64,000 bases of DNA from Marinicella sediminis (GTDB lineage: Bacteria > Pseudomonadota > Gammaproteobacteria > Xanthomonadales > Marinicellaceae), in the NCBI RefSeq assembly GCF_002000055.1, contig NZ_MVBD01000006.1, positions 62,001 through 126,000 of the forward strand, read 5' to 3'. Shown piece after piece: positions 50,454 to 58,742 of the stretch. Within the stretch, counting starts at the first letter, position 1. Each line of letters starts with the position of its first letter. The notes under the pieces were generated by a model. It did no database searches. It was given only the letters and a program-made list of their open reading frames with translations, and was not told the DNA's origin. The translations under genes were made by a program, and so were the position numbers.

Positions 50454-51241
50454 TGCAACTGGATCTCACCGGTAAAACTGCCTGGGTCTGTGGATCAACC
50501 CAGGGTATGGGTCTGGCGATTGCCAGACAATTGGCAGAACAAGGCGCCGAGGTGGTGCTGCTTGCCCGCAATGCGGCAAAACTCAATGAATTGGTTGCTA
50601 CCCTGTCTGTGCAGGCGGCGCAAAATCATCGGGTCATTGTGGCTGATTTTTCCGCACCTGATGGGCTGAAATCAGCAGTTGAACAACACCTCAAAATATA
50701 CCCTGAAGTCAACATCCTGGTGAACAACACCGGCGGACCGCCGCCGGGGCTGGCCAAAGACGCTGAACCGGAAGGCTTTCAGGCTGCTTTCAATCAACAC
50801 CTGATCTGCAACCAGGTTCTGGCTCAGGCTGTGATTCCGGCGATGCAACGGGCCGCTTACGGGCGCATCATCAATGTCATCTCAACGTCAGTCAAACAAC
50901 CATTACCCAATCTGGGCGTTTCCAATACCATTCGTGGTGCGGTCGCCAGTTGGGCCAAAACACTGGCCAATGAGCTGGGACAATACAACATCACGGTCAA
51001 CAATGTATTGCCTGGTGCCACAGAAACCAATCGCTTATCAACGATTTTTGACAACAAGGCGAAAAAAACCGGGACTCCTGTAGAGGCAGTCATTGAGCAT
51101 GAGAAATCAATCATACCCATGCGCCGCTTTGGAACGCCTGAAGAATTTGCCAATGTGGTCGGTTTTCTGGCATCACCAGCTGCAGCATATGTAAATGGCA
51201 CCAACATACCGGTTGATGGCGGCCGCACAGCATGTCTCTGA
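50453..51241 (+). CDS. SDR-family protein lacking the YxxxK catalytic pair
   Basis: A 262-residue short-chain dehydrogenase/reductase: NAD(P)-binding AWVCGSTQGMGLAIA (residues 10-24), the NNTGG-type VNNTGGPPPG and the C-terminal GxxV-like FLASPAAAYVNGTNIPVDGG. In the active-site helix the usual YxxxK is replaced: STSVKQPLPNLGVSNTIRG has Ser and Arg at the Tyr and Lys positions, as in a divergent SDR subset. It may use a different chemistry, or bind rather than reduce. It overlaps the downstream aldehyde dehydrogenase by 10 bases, so the two act together. In other bacteria such a pair accompanies tryptophan or aromatic catabolism (from memory). Confidence 0.92.
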   Translation: MQLDLTGKTAWVCGSTQGMGLAIARQLAEQGAEVVLLARNAAKLNELVATLSVQAAQNHRVIVADFSAPDGLKSAVEQHLKIYPEVNILVNNTGGPPPGLAKDAEPEGFQAAFNQHLICNQVLAQAVIPAMQRAAYGRIINVISTSVKQPLPNLGVSNTIRGAVASWAKTLANELGQYNITVNNVLPGATETNRLSTIFDNKAKKTGTPVEAVIEHEKSIIPMRRFGTPEEFANVVGFLASPAAAYVNGTNIPVDGGRTACL

Positions 51242-52686
51242 TTGTCATACACAATTACATCAATGGTGAATTGCTCCCACCGGCAGATGGTGAGTACCTG
51301 GATACTTATGAGCCTGCCACCGGACAGGTCTATGCCCGCACCCCTGAATCAGGAGCAGCTGACTTACAAACAGCCATAGACGCTGCTCAGGCGGCTTTTC
51401 CTGGCTGGGCCCAAATGCCTGGTGAACACAAAAGCCAGTGCCTGATCCGCCTGGCCGATTTAATTGAAGCCAACCATGACCAGTTAGCAGAGGCCGAAGC
51501 CAGAGACAACGGCAAGCCGGTCACCCTGGCACGAAATGTGGATATTTACCGAGCAGCCGCCAACATCCGATTTTTTGCCCAGGGCCTGACCCAATTCAGC
51601 AGTGAATCACATGGTATGGAAAACCGTGCCATCAACTTCACCTTACGTGACCCGTTGGGCGTGGTGGCTTGTATTTCTCCCTGGAACCTGCCGTTGTACC
51701 TGTTCACTTGGAAAATAGCCCCGGCACTGGCCATGGGTAACACCGTAATCGCAAAACCTTCAGAAATCACCCCCATGACTGCCTGGTTATTTTCCAGGTT
51801 GTGTATCGAAGCTGGCTTGCCAGCGGGGGTACTGAACATCTTACATGGGTCCGGGCCGGCCATCGGCGGTCCCCTGACCACTCACCCTGCCATCAAGGCG
51901 ATCAGTTTCACCGGCGGCTCAGCCACCGGCACCCTGATCAAACAAGCCACGGCCCATCAGCACAAAAAACTGTCTCTTGAACTGGGCGGCAAAAATCCAA
52001 CACTGGTGTTTGCCGACTGTGACTTTGACCGTACAGTAGAACAAGTGGCCAGGTCTGCTTTTGCCAACCAGGGGCAAATTTGCCTGTGTGGATCACGCAT
52101 ATACATTGAACGTTCAATCTACGACCGTTTTGTAGACGCCCTGACCGAACAGGTCAAACAACTGAAAATCGGCGATCCACTGGACCCACAAACTCAATTT
52201 GGCGCTCTGGTCTCAGAAGACCACATGAGAAAAGTGCTGGGTTACATCGATCTGGCCAGGCAGGAAGGCGGAACCGTGTTGACCGGTGGAAAACAAATCA
52301 GACTGGAAGGTCGTTGTGCCGATGGCTATTTCGTGGCTCCCACCATCATCGCCGGACTGAGTAACCAATGCCGTACCAACCAGGAGGAAATATTTGGGCC
52401 GGTATGTACAGTTCAGGCCTTTGACAACGATGATGAAGCCTTGCTGATGGCCAATGATTCCGACTATGGACTGGCCTGCAGTCTGTGGAGTCGTGACATC
52501 AACCGCTGTCACCGCCTCGCTCAGCAAATCAACACCGGTATTGTGTGGATCAATTGTTGGTTGCTGCGGGATTTACGAACTCCGTTTGGAGGAATGAAAG
52601 CTTCAGGCTCTGGTCGGGAAGGCGGATTGGAGGCCATGCGGTTTTTTACCGAAGCCAAAAATGTCTGCATCCAATACAACGACTGA
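51232..52686 (+). CDS. Aldehyde dehydrogenase (muconic-semialdehyde-type)
   Basis: A 484-residue NAD(P)+-dependent aldehyde dehydrogenase with ISPWNLPLYLFTWKIAPAL, KPSEITPMTAW, SFTGGSATG, the general base Glu in LSLELGGKNPTLVF, the catalytic Cys284 in NQGQICLCGSRI and EIFGPVCTV. The C-terminal LLRDLRTPFGGMKASGSGREGG is typical of 2-hydroxymuconic and 2-aminomuconic semialdehyde dehydrogenases, which would link it to the kynurenine pathway genes at 13-15.7 kb. That link is inference from sequence class, not shown here. It starts inside the end of the SDR gene. Confidence 0.92.
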   Translation: MSLIVIHNYINGELLPPADGEYLDTYEPATGQVYARTPESGAADLQTAIDAAQAAFPGWAQMPGEHKSQCLIRLADLIEANHDQLAEAEARDNGKPVTLARNVDIYRAAANIRFFAQGLTQFSSESHGMENRAINFTLRDPLGVVACISPWNLPLYLFTWKIAPALAMGNTVIAKPSEITPMTAWLFSRLCIEAGLPAGVLNILHGSGPAIGGPLTTHPAIKAISFTGGSATGTLIKQATAHQHKKLSLELGGKNPTLVFADCDFDRTVEQVARSAFANQGQICLCGSRIYIERSIYDRFVDALTEQVKQLKIGDPLDPQTQFGALVSEDHMRKVLGYIDLARQEGGTVLTGGKQIRLEGRCADGYFVAPTIIAGLSNQCRTNQEEIFGPVCTVQAFDNDDEALLMANDSDYGLACSLWSRDINRCHRLAQQINTGIVWINCWLLRDLRTPFGGMKASGSGREGGLEAMRFFTEAKNVCIQYND

Positions 52687-52834
52687 GCGGCCTGTTGACT
52701 TTTTTTGTAAGGATTTCGTTAACCAGAGGTCTGTTCATATGAATACCCGGCTTACAAAGGGACTTATGGCACATTCTTACCCTGTCTGGCCTGGTTAATA
52801 TATCAATACGCACTGAAGATTATTTATTTAGTAA

Positions 52835-52863
52835 TTGACGTACGTAAGACTTAGTAGTATAGT
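52835..52863 (+). promoter_or_regulatory. Strong sigma-70-type promoter
   Basis: TTGACG (52835-52840), a 17-base spacer and TATAGT (52858-52863); each hexamer is one mismatch from consensus. Transcription would begin near 52870. No good protein-coding gene starts downstream until 53246. Confidence 0.72.
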
Positions 52864-52869
52864 TATTGC

Positions 52870-52985
52870 ATCACACATTGATTCATCTGACAAAGACGTA
52901 AAATGTGGCAAGCTTTGGAGTTACAGAAATTCCTCCCCTAACGCTTTTTAACTCTCTGATTTCTGTAACTCCACCCTCTTTTAGA
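52870..52985 (+). ncRNA. Candidate small RNA with C/U-rich anti-Shine-Dalgarno-like loop
   Basis: The predicted transcript is about 115 bases. It contains a perfect 14-bp stem, GGAGTTACAGAAAT (52917-52930) with ATTTCTGTAACTCC (52959-52972), closing a 28-base loop that includes TCCTCCCC (52931-52938) and a CTTTTT run. The stem is followed by ACCCTCTTTT, a modest terminator tail. CCTCCCC can pair with AGGAGG-type ribosome sites, as in several known C-rich-loop sRNAs. It could alternatively be the untranslated leader of the gene at 53246, or an old insertion palindrome. No Rfam family recognised. Confidence 0.5.
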
Positions 52986-53245
52986 ATCTGACCTGATTGT
53001 CATGAGGGAATGCAGCCTTGTGAAACCAAGGCGCACCATGCTTTTTTATTATAATTATGATGACGATCGCTTCAATCACTCGAAGCTCAATGTCATGGGC
53101 TGTGACAAACAAAAAACTGCGGGTCTCCTCTTTTTTATTTTCTCACCCTGCGAATGCAAGTCACAACCGTCCTTGTGCTTTTCATTATATACTGAAAAAG
53201 GCATAATACCTCAACCTGTTTTTTAACTTTTTTCTAACACAATCC

Positions 53246-53746
53246 ATGTTTACCAACTCCGAAGATATTCGTATAGACCTGGTCGAAGTCGCTGATGCCA
53301 GCCCCATGGCAGGCACTTTGTTCAAAAGGTCGTTTCACGCTGAGATTCCTGATTTTCCCAAGCATTTTGTGCTGTTGGCTGCTGACCCGACTGGCCGTTT
53401 ACTGACGCTGGGCTATGTTCATTTCACCAAAGAGCAGAACATGTACCTTGGTGGCGGTATGTGCGTCAATCTACGTGGCCTCAAACAACTACCCAAACCC
53501 TGGCGTGATCAGCTGAATATTCAGGGTGGGGTGGCTTTCACCATGTTGTCCGAAGCCGTCAAACAACTCAATGATTGTGATGCGGTGTTTGGCTATGTGG
53601 GGCATAAAGGGGCTTATAAAATAGACCTGGCTGTGGGCTTCGAGCAGACCCAATATCAACACCTGATTGTGTACTGGAAAAAACCGCTGGATCAGCAACA
53701 ACAACACAACATCATTCAACAGGCACACCAATTCGGACCTTTTTGA
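53246..53746 (+). CDS. Conserved-looking hypothetical protein
   Basis: A 166-residue soluble protein with no signal peptide. The sequence suggests an alpha/beta domain similar in pattern to a degenerate GNAT fold (LLTLGYVHFTKEQNMYLGGGMCVNLRGL, then FTMLSEAVKQLNDCDAVFGYVGHKGAYKIDLAVGF and LIVYWKKPL), but the acetyl-CoA R/QxxGxG loop is not clear. It lies 52 bases upstream of the glutathione reductase gene on the same strand and may be co-transcribed. There is no ribosome site of note before the ATG. Function unknown. Confidence 0.8.
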   Translation: MFTNSEDIRIDLVEVADASPMAGTLFKRSFHAEIPDFPKHFVLLAADPTGRLLTLGYVHFTKEQNMYLGGGMCVNLRGLKQLPKPWRDQLNIQGGVAFTMLSEAVKQLNDCDAVFGYVGHKGAYKIDLAVGFEQTQYQHLIVYWKKPLDQQQQHNIIQQAHQFGPF

Positions 53747-53798
53747 AAGCCTTTGAGCACAAACTGGTCTGTACACAGGTCATCAAACAGGAGACAGC

Positions 53799-55127
53799 AT
53801 GAAATACGATTATGATTTATTGGTCATTGGAGCCGGTTCCGGCGGTGTCAGGGCGGCCAGAATAGCTGCGGGGTATGGCCAGAAAGTGGCCATCTGTGAA
53901 GCTGACCAGGTGGGCGGAACGTGTGTAATCAGGGGTTGTGTACCCAAAAAACTGCTGGTTTATGCCGCTCAATACAAAAAAATGTTCTCCACAGCCAAGG
54001 CATATGGCTGGAACATCCAAAGCCAGTTTGATTGGTCCTCCTTGATCAGCAACAAAGACCAGGAAATTGACCGTCTCAATGGCATTTATCTGAACTTATT
54101 GGATAACGCTGGGGTTGAACTGTTGCAGGGATTTGGGGCTTTCGTGGATCCACACACCGTGGCTGTTGATGGTGATCACCACACCGCACGTCACATCCTG
54201 ATCGCCACGGGTGGCATTCCGGCGGTTCCCAACATTCCTGGCCGTGATCAAGTCATCACCTCTAACGAAGCACTCAACCTGGCAAAACTGCCTGAAACAA
54301 TCACCATCAACGGAGGTGGCTATATTGCAGTCGAGTTTGCTGGCATATTCAATGCCTTGGGTGTGGAGGTCAATCTGGTCTACAGAGGTCAGCAATTACT
54401 GCGGGGGTTTGACGATGAAGTGGCCGCTTTCGCACAGCAAGCCTTTACAGAAGCAGGTATCCGGGTGATCACCAACACAGAAATTGATGCTGTAGAAAAA
54501 ACCGCAAGAGGCCTGATCTGTCATGCCGGTGAGACTGGCATTGAATCAGACGTTGTGCTGTTTGCCACAGGCAGACAAGCCAATACCGCCGGCCTGAACC
54601 TTCAAGCTGCTGGCGTTGATTGTCAGGCCAATGGTCAGGTTTTGGTTAATCATGATCAAGCATCATCAACGCCACATATTTATGCCGTTGGTGACGTGTG
54701 CAACAATGACAACCTGACACCCGTGGCCATCAAAGAAGGGCACTTGCTGGTTAATCGGTTGTTCAATGATGGTAAAGAATATCCTGAGTATGATTTCATT
54801 CCCACCACGGTATTCTCCCAACCTGAGATTGGTACCTGTGGACTAACTGAAGCCGAAGCCCGATCAAACCATGCCCACATAGAATGTTTCACCAGCACTT
54901 TCAGAGCCATGAAATATGCCATGAGTGATGTTCATGAGAAAACCTTCATGAAACTGGTGGTCAATCAGCAGACCGATCAGGTATTGGGTATTCATGTGGT
55001 GGGCGCTGATGCCGGAGAAATGATTCAGGGTTTTGCAGTGGCCTTAAAACAAGGATTAAGCAAAACCCAGTTGAACAAAACCATCGGGATTCACCCCACT
55101 TCTGCCGAAGAGTTGGTAACCATGTAG
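53799..55127 (+). CDS. gor: Glutathione-disulfide reductase
   Basis: A 442-residue flavoprotein disulfide reductase. FAD fold VIGAGSGGVRAARIAA (9-24), the redox pair GGTCVIRGCVPKKLL with Cys42 and Cys47 (the CVIRGCVPKK form is characteristic of glutathione reductase rather than dihydrolipoyl dehydrogenase or mercuric reductase), NADPH fold INGGGYIAVEFAG, YAVGDV and the C-terminal IGIHPTSAEELVTM with the catalytic His-Glu. It regenerates GSH from GSSG with NADPH. GGAG precedes the start. Confidence 0.95.
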   Translation: MKYDYDLLVIGAGSGGVRAARIAAGYGQKVAICEADQVGGTCVIRGCVPKKLLVYAAQYKKMFSTAKAYGWNIQSQFDWSSLISNKDQEIDRLNGIYLNLLDNAGVELLQGFGAFVDPHTVAVDGDHHTARHILIATGGIPAVPNIPGRDQVITSNEALNLAKLPETITINGGGYIAVEFAGIFNALGVEVNLVYRGQQLLRGFDDEVAAFAQQAFTEAGIRVITNTEIDAVEKTARGLICHAGETGIESDVVLFATGRQANTAGLNLQAAGVDCQANGQVLVNHDQASSTPHIYAVGDVCNNDNLTPVAIKEGHLLVNRLFNDGKEYPEYDFIPTTVFSQPEIGTCGLTEAEARSNHAHIECFTSTFRAMKYAMSDVHEKTFMKLVVNQQTDQVLGIHVVGADAGEMIQGFAVALKQGLSKTQLNKTIGIHPTSAEELVTM

Positions 55128-55141
55128 AACCAATGGCCCGG

Positions 55142-55243
55142 TCACCAGTACCGGGTCAATGCATACAACCCAACAACCAAAACCATCAATCCGATGATTT
55201 GTATGGTGAATTTCTTCACAGATCTTTTGCCGTGATGATTCAT
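55142..55243 (-). CDS. 33-residue single-pass membrane protein
   Basis: A short frame too small for usual gene callers: MNHHGKRSVKK, then FTIQIIGLMVLVVGLYAL and the end TRYW, stop TGA. It has a basic N-terminus, one membrane helix of about 18 residues and an aromatic end, the layout of bacterial small membrane proteins. It is convergent with gor and upstream of nothing on its strand. Ribosome site is weak (AAAGTG directly before ATG). Real status uncertain but the amino-acid pattern is coherent. Confidence 0.5.
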   Translation of the reverse strand: MNHHGKRSVKKFTIQIIGLMVLVVGLYALTRYW

Positions 55244-55362
55244 CACTTTACAAGAATTAAGATAAAAGAACGGCGGATCTATCGGATTTGCAATTTACCT
55301 GACAGTGACTCACCTCTGGTCATTCAGAGTGATCATCAGTGGCCGTGAATCAAACCGACGAC

Positions 55363-55932
55363 TTACTGATCCTTCGCATCTTCAATGAGGTTGAGCAACA
55401 CGGACCGGGCCATCTGCCACTGTTGATACACCTGGCTTTTGCTGACTGATCGGATGTCAGCCATCTCTTCAAAAGAAAATCCACCAAAAAACTTCAGCTC
55501 AACCACCGATGCCAGATCAGTGTCGATTGATTCAAGGTGCGCCAAAGCCTGATGCAAAGTCAACACATCAACCTGCAACTGATCGGTGTCAGCCACCCCA
55601 TCGGCGGTCAGTACGGTATGCACCCCACTGTTTTTCAGGGTGTTCTGCTGACGAATCAGATCAACCAGATAAAAACGCATACAACGGGCGATCAGGCTGT
55701 AAAAGTGTTTGCGGTTCTGTAGGTTCAATTCGTCATTTTTTTTCAGTTTAATGAAACACTCATTGACCAGCATGGTCGGTGACATGTCTTGTTGCTGACC
55801 CATTTTACGCAATTGAGCGTTGGCAATTTTCTTCACTTCAGGATAGAGCGCTGTGAACAGGCAATCCACCGCTGCACCCTTCTGCAAGGCATGTGAGTTG
55901 AGGATTTTGGTGATGTTTTTTATTTCTGACAT
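55363..55932 (-). CDS. ECF-type sigma factor, second member, no adjacent kinase
   Basis: A 189-residue sigma factor of the same group as the one at 21959: MSPTMLVNECFIKLKK (compare LTPTALVHEAYLRL), NRKHFYSLIARCMRFYLVDLIRQQ (region 2), and region 4 ELKFFGGFSFEEMADIRSVSKSQVYQQWQMAR. ATG 55932 follows GGGTAAC. The neighbours are a small membrane ORF, gor and a polysaccharide deacetylase; no kinase or anti-sigma gene adjoins it, so its regulator must be elsewhere or it is controlled at expression level. Confidence 0.92.
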   Translation of the reverse strand: MSEIKNITKILNSHALQKGAAVDCLFTALYPEVKKIANAQLRKMGQQQDMSPTMLVNECFIKLKKNDELNLQNRKHFYSLIARCMRFYLVDLIRQQNTLKNSGVHTVLTADGVADTDQLQVDVLTLHQALAHLESIDTDLASVVELKFFGGFSFEEMADIRSVSKSQVYQQWQMARSVLLNLIEDAKDQ

Positions 55933-56007
55933 GTTACCCAATGATCTTACCTGTGAATGATTTTAAGCACAATCCCGGCTGAAAAAAACCGTGGCATGTG
56001 ATTGAGT

Positions 56008-56826
56008 TCATTTGCCCTGCAGCAAATCTGCCAGTTGTGTCGTTGAGTTCCAATGGTAATTGCACACCAGGCGAGGCATGGCCCACCGGTCTGTGTCACG
56101 GCTGACCAGGTCCTTCCGAGTGGTGAAAGCGGCCATCAAACCCAATTCTCTGGCTTTTTGTGGCAGGTATTTCTGGTGTAAGTAATCGCTGTAATTTCCA
56201 TAAGGATAGGCAAAATAAGGGCAATTGAATCCGATACCCATTTTTTCCTGAAGATAAAGCTGGGCCTGTTTAATCTGCTGATCACAACTGGCTTCATCCG
56301 CAATGTCAGCAAAAGAGTCATCGCTGTGGTTGTTATTATCCAACACCCCGTGGTTGTGGTCCCAGCTGTGGTTGGCGATTGACATCAATCCGGATTGTTG
56401 CGCTGACTGCCACCAGTCATCTCCCCACCAACCCCGGCCCACCAGACACAACTGATCCAATCGCTTCCTGGCTTCTGGTGAAACGATCACAAAGTTGGTC
56501 ATGTGAACCTGCTTGCCAGTTGTTAGCTGATGGTTTTTAAGGAGGGTAAACAGGCTCTTTTGTGGTCCATAACTGGGGTGGTCAAGGTCATGATAATCAA
56601 ACCAGGTTCCATCATCACAGGTCAACACCACAGCCTGCTTAACCGCCTCATCGGGCAACTGGCCGGCATACCAGGCCAACAATTGATCCATGGTGATAAT
56701 CCGCCAGCCAATGGCATCAATCAGCTGCAAATCTGCCTGAAAAGCCACCAAATCATTGTTGGTGTACTCCAGACCATTGATGTTGTTGCCATGGTAGGTG
56801 AGGATCGGTACCCGTGTGGTTGCCAT
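56008..56826 (-). CDS. Polysaccharide deacetylase (NodB-fold) family protein
   Basis: A 272-residue protein with the NodB deacetylase pattern: VPILTYHGNN at the start, the metal-binding Asp pair in VVLTCDDGTWFDYHD, and the HxxxH-type motif in MSIANHSWDHNHGVL (His-Ser-Trp-Asp-His), then YFAYPYGNYSDYL. It lacks a signal peptide, so it may act in the cytoplasm or be exported differently. It lies 9 bases after the SufT-like gene and should be co-transcribed with it. Substrate unknown. Confidence 0.88.
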   Translation of the reverse strand: MATTRVPILTYHGNNINGLEYTNNDLVAFQADLQLIDAIGWRIITMDQLLAWYAGQLPDEAVKQAVVLTCDDGTWFDYHDLDHPSYGPQKSLFTLLKNHQLTTGKQVHMTNFVIVSPEARKRLDQLCLVGRGWWGDDWWQSAQQSGLMSIANHSWDHNHGVLDNNNHSDDSFADIADEASCDQQIKQAQLYLQEKMGIGFNCPYFAYPYGNYSDYLHQKYLPQKARELGLMAAFTTRKDLVSRDTDRWAMPRLVCNYHWNSTTQLADLLQGK

Positions 56827-56835
56827 GCTGATTCC

Positions 56836-57441
56836 TCAGAGCATGCCGGTTTCGAGTTTGGCGGCTTCTGACATCATGGACTGATCCCAGGGCGGATCGA
56901 AAACAATGTCGCAATGCACCTGTTTGATTTCCGGAATGAGTTTAATTTTGGCGGCGGCATCAGAAACCAGTACATCGCCCATGCCACAACCCGGGGCGGT
57001 GAGCGTCATGTCTATGTCCACTTCATATCCACCTTCATCGAGCGCTTTGACGTCACACTCATACACCAGGCCTAATTCAACAATACTCACCGGAATTTCC
57101 GGATCATAAACGGTTCGCAACTGATCCCATACGGCTTGCTCAACATCATCCTGAGTGGCATTCTCCGGTAACACCGGTGCGGGCAAAGGCTCGCGGCCAA
57201 GGGCATCGGCATTGTGTCCCAGAATCATGAACATACTGCCGTCCACAAAAATGGTGAAACTGCCTCCCAATGCCTGGGTGATGTAACCCACCACACCTGC
57301 CGGCAACTCGATGGTCTCTCCGGTTGGTACGGCGATGGCTTCTACATCCCGGTCTAATTTAAACGGTTCACTGGTTAAACTGTACATCTGATTTGGCGAC
57401 CATTGAGCTGCCTCAACCGTCTTTGTTTTAAAGCCGCTCAT
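56836..57441 (-). CDS. sufT: SufT-type Fe-S cluster assembly protein
   Basis: A 201-residue protein: an N-terminal beta domain (VEAIAVPTGETIELPAGVVGYITQALGGSFTIFV, split here), followed by a MIP18/PaaD-like domain (DQLRTVYDPEIPVSIVELGLVYECDV, TLTAPGCGMGDVLVSDAA, DIVFDPPWDQSMMS). This two-part form, about 200 residues, is the usual SufT, which supports Fe-S enzyme maturation when demand is high. The conserved Cys is in PGCGMG. ATG 57441 chosen since MSGFKTKTVEA begins the domain; no suf operon genes flank it. Confidence 0.9.
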   Translation of the reverse strand: MSGFKTKTVEAAQWSPNQMYSLTSEPFKLDRDVEAIAVPTGETIELPAGVVGYITQALGGSFTIFVDGSMFMILGHNADALGREPLPAPVLPENATQDDVEQAVWDQLRTVYDPEIPVSIVELGLVYECDVKALDEGGYEVDIDMTLTAPGCGMGDVLVSDAAAKIKLIPEIKQVHCDIVFDPPWDQSMMSEAAKLETGML

Positions 57442-57743
57442 TTTATCATGATACGTGTGAGCTGTGATCAACATAAGACAAGGAATCACACCCAACAGTA
57501 CCGGATTTTTTCAGGAACCTATTGGGTTTGGACTGGTCTGAAAGTGGCTGTCTTCAGATGAAGCTTACTTTTGACACATTCATAGGTCCGGCGATCTTGT
57601 ATAATCACCGGTTCAGCCTGGACCCTTGAAAAGAATGGTTCAGGAACTAAATTAACATTCGGCACCCATGGCCCGATATTGAACAATGCATAAACCACAA
57701 GGTTCACCGGGCATTGAAAACCACCAACAAAACCAGAATTACT

Positions 57744-58727
57744 ATGGAACAAAACACGGCAGAATTGACCCGCGCATTCAGCAACATCCGGGAAGTGATA
57801 GGTACTCAGATTTTAGGTCAGCAAAAACTGGTTGACCGCTTATTGATGGCGCTGTTGTCACACGGCCACTTACTGGTTGAAGGCGCACCCGGGCTGGCTA
57901 AAACCACCGCCATCAAGGTGCTTTCTGAATGTATTGAAGGTAATTTTCACCGCATTCAGTTTACCCCAGATCTGCTACCAGCCGACTTGACTGGAACCGA
58001 TGTCTATCATGCTGAATCAGCCACTTTTGAATTCCAGAAAGGTCCTTTGTTTCATAACCTGGTGTTGGCTGACGAGGTGAATCGGGCACCTGCCAAAGTA
58101 CAATCTGCTTTGCTTGAAGCCATGGGAGAACAGCAAATCACTGTGGGTAAAACCACTTATGATTTGCCGCAGTTATTTCTGGTTATGGCCACCCAAAACC
58201 CCATTGAGCAGGAAGGCACCTACCCATTGCCCGAGGCGCAACTGGATCGGTTTTTGATGCATGTCACCATAGGCTACCCTGAGGCTGACACTGAATTGGA
58301 CATCCTCAAACTGGCCCAACAGAAAGACCTGGCTGAATTCGGAACACACAATCAACCGGTTGAACTGTTGTCACAGGAACAAATCTTTGCCGCCCAAAGG
58401 CACATCCTCGAACTGTTCGTCGCGGAAAATCTGGAGCAGTACCTGGTAGAACTCGTGCTGGCTACTCGCAACGCCGAAAAGTACGATGAACAACTGGGCA
58501 GCCAGATTGAGTTTGGCGGCTCTCCCAGGGCCACCATTGCTTTGGACCGTTGTGCCAGAGCGCACGCCTTTTTACAGGGTCGTGATCATTTATTGCCAGA
58601 AGACATCCATGCCGTGATACATGATGTATTGCGCCACCGTATTATCTTATCTTTTGAGGCTGAAGCTGAAGGGTTGACGGTCGATCAGGTTATTGACAGA
58701 TTGTTACAGATCGTACCGCTGCCCTGA
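57744..58727 (+). CDS. MoxR-family AAA+ ATPase
   Basis: A 327-residue AAA+ chaperone: Walker A in LLVEGAPGLAKTTAIKVL, DLLPADLTGTDVY, Walker B NLVLADEVNRAPAKVQSALLEAM, sensor 1 VMATQNPIEQEGTYPLPEAQLDRF and arginine finger regions typical of MoxR. In this setting MoxR proteins assist assembly of the von Willebrand factor proteins encoded next to them. First gene of a six-gene operon (MoxR, DUF58, DUF4381, BatA, BatB/C, BatD). ATG 57744 is preferred over the upstream 57714 opening. Confidence 0.95.
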   Translation: MEQNTAELTRAFSNIREVIGTQILGQQKLVDRLLMALLSHGHLLVEGAPGLAKTTAIKVLSECIEGNFHRIQFTPDLLPADLTGTDVYHAESATFEFQKGPLFHNLVLADEVNRAPAKVQSALLEAMGEQQITVGKTTYDLPQLFLVMATQNPIEQEGTYPLPEAQLDRFLMHVTIGYPEADTELDILKLAQQKDLAEFGTHNQPVELLSQEQIFAAQRHILELFVAENLEQYLVELVLATRNAEKYDEQLGSQIEFGGSPRATIALDRCARAHAFLQGRDHLLPEDIHAVIHDVLRHRIILSFEAEAEGLTVDQVIDRLLQIVPLP

Positions 58728-58742
58728 TCCAAATCAATCCCG

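Noticed and set aside
53002-53226. 74-codon plus-strand frame upstream of 53246
   Set aside because: Odd composition (Cys, Phe, Lys runs), no ribosome site, lies after the candidate RNA terminator; treated as non-coding.
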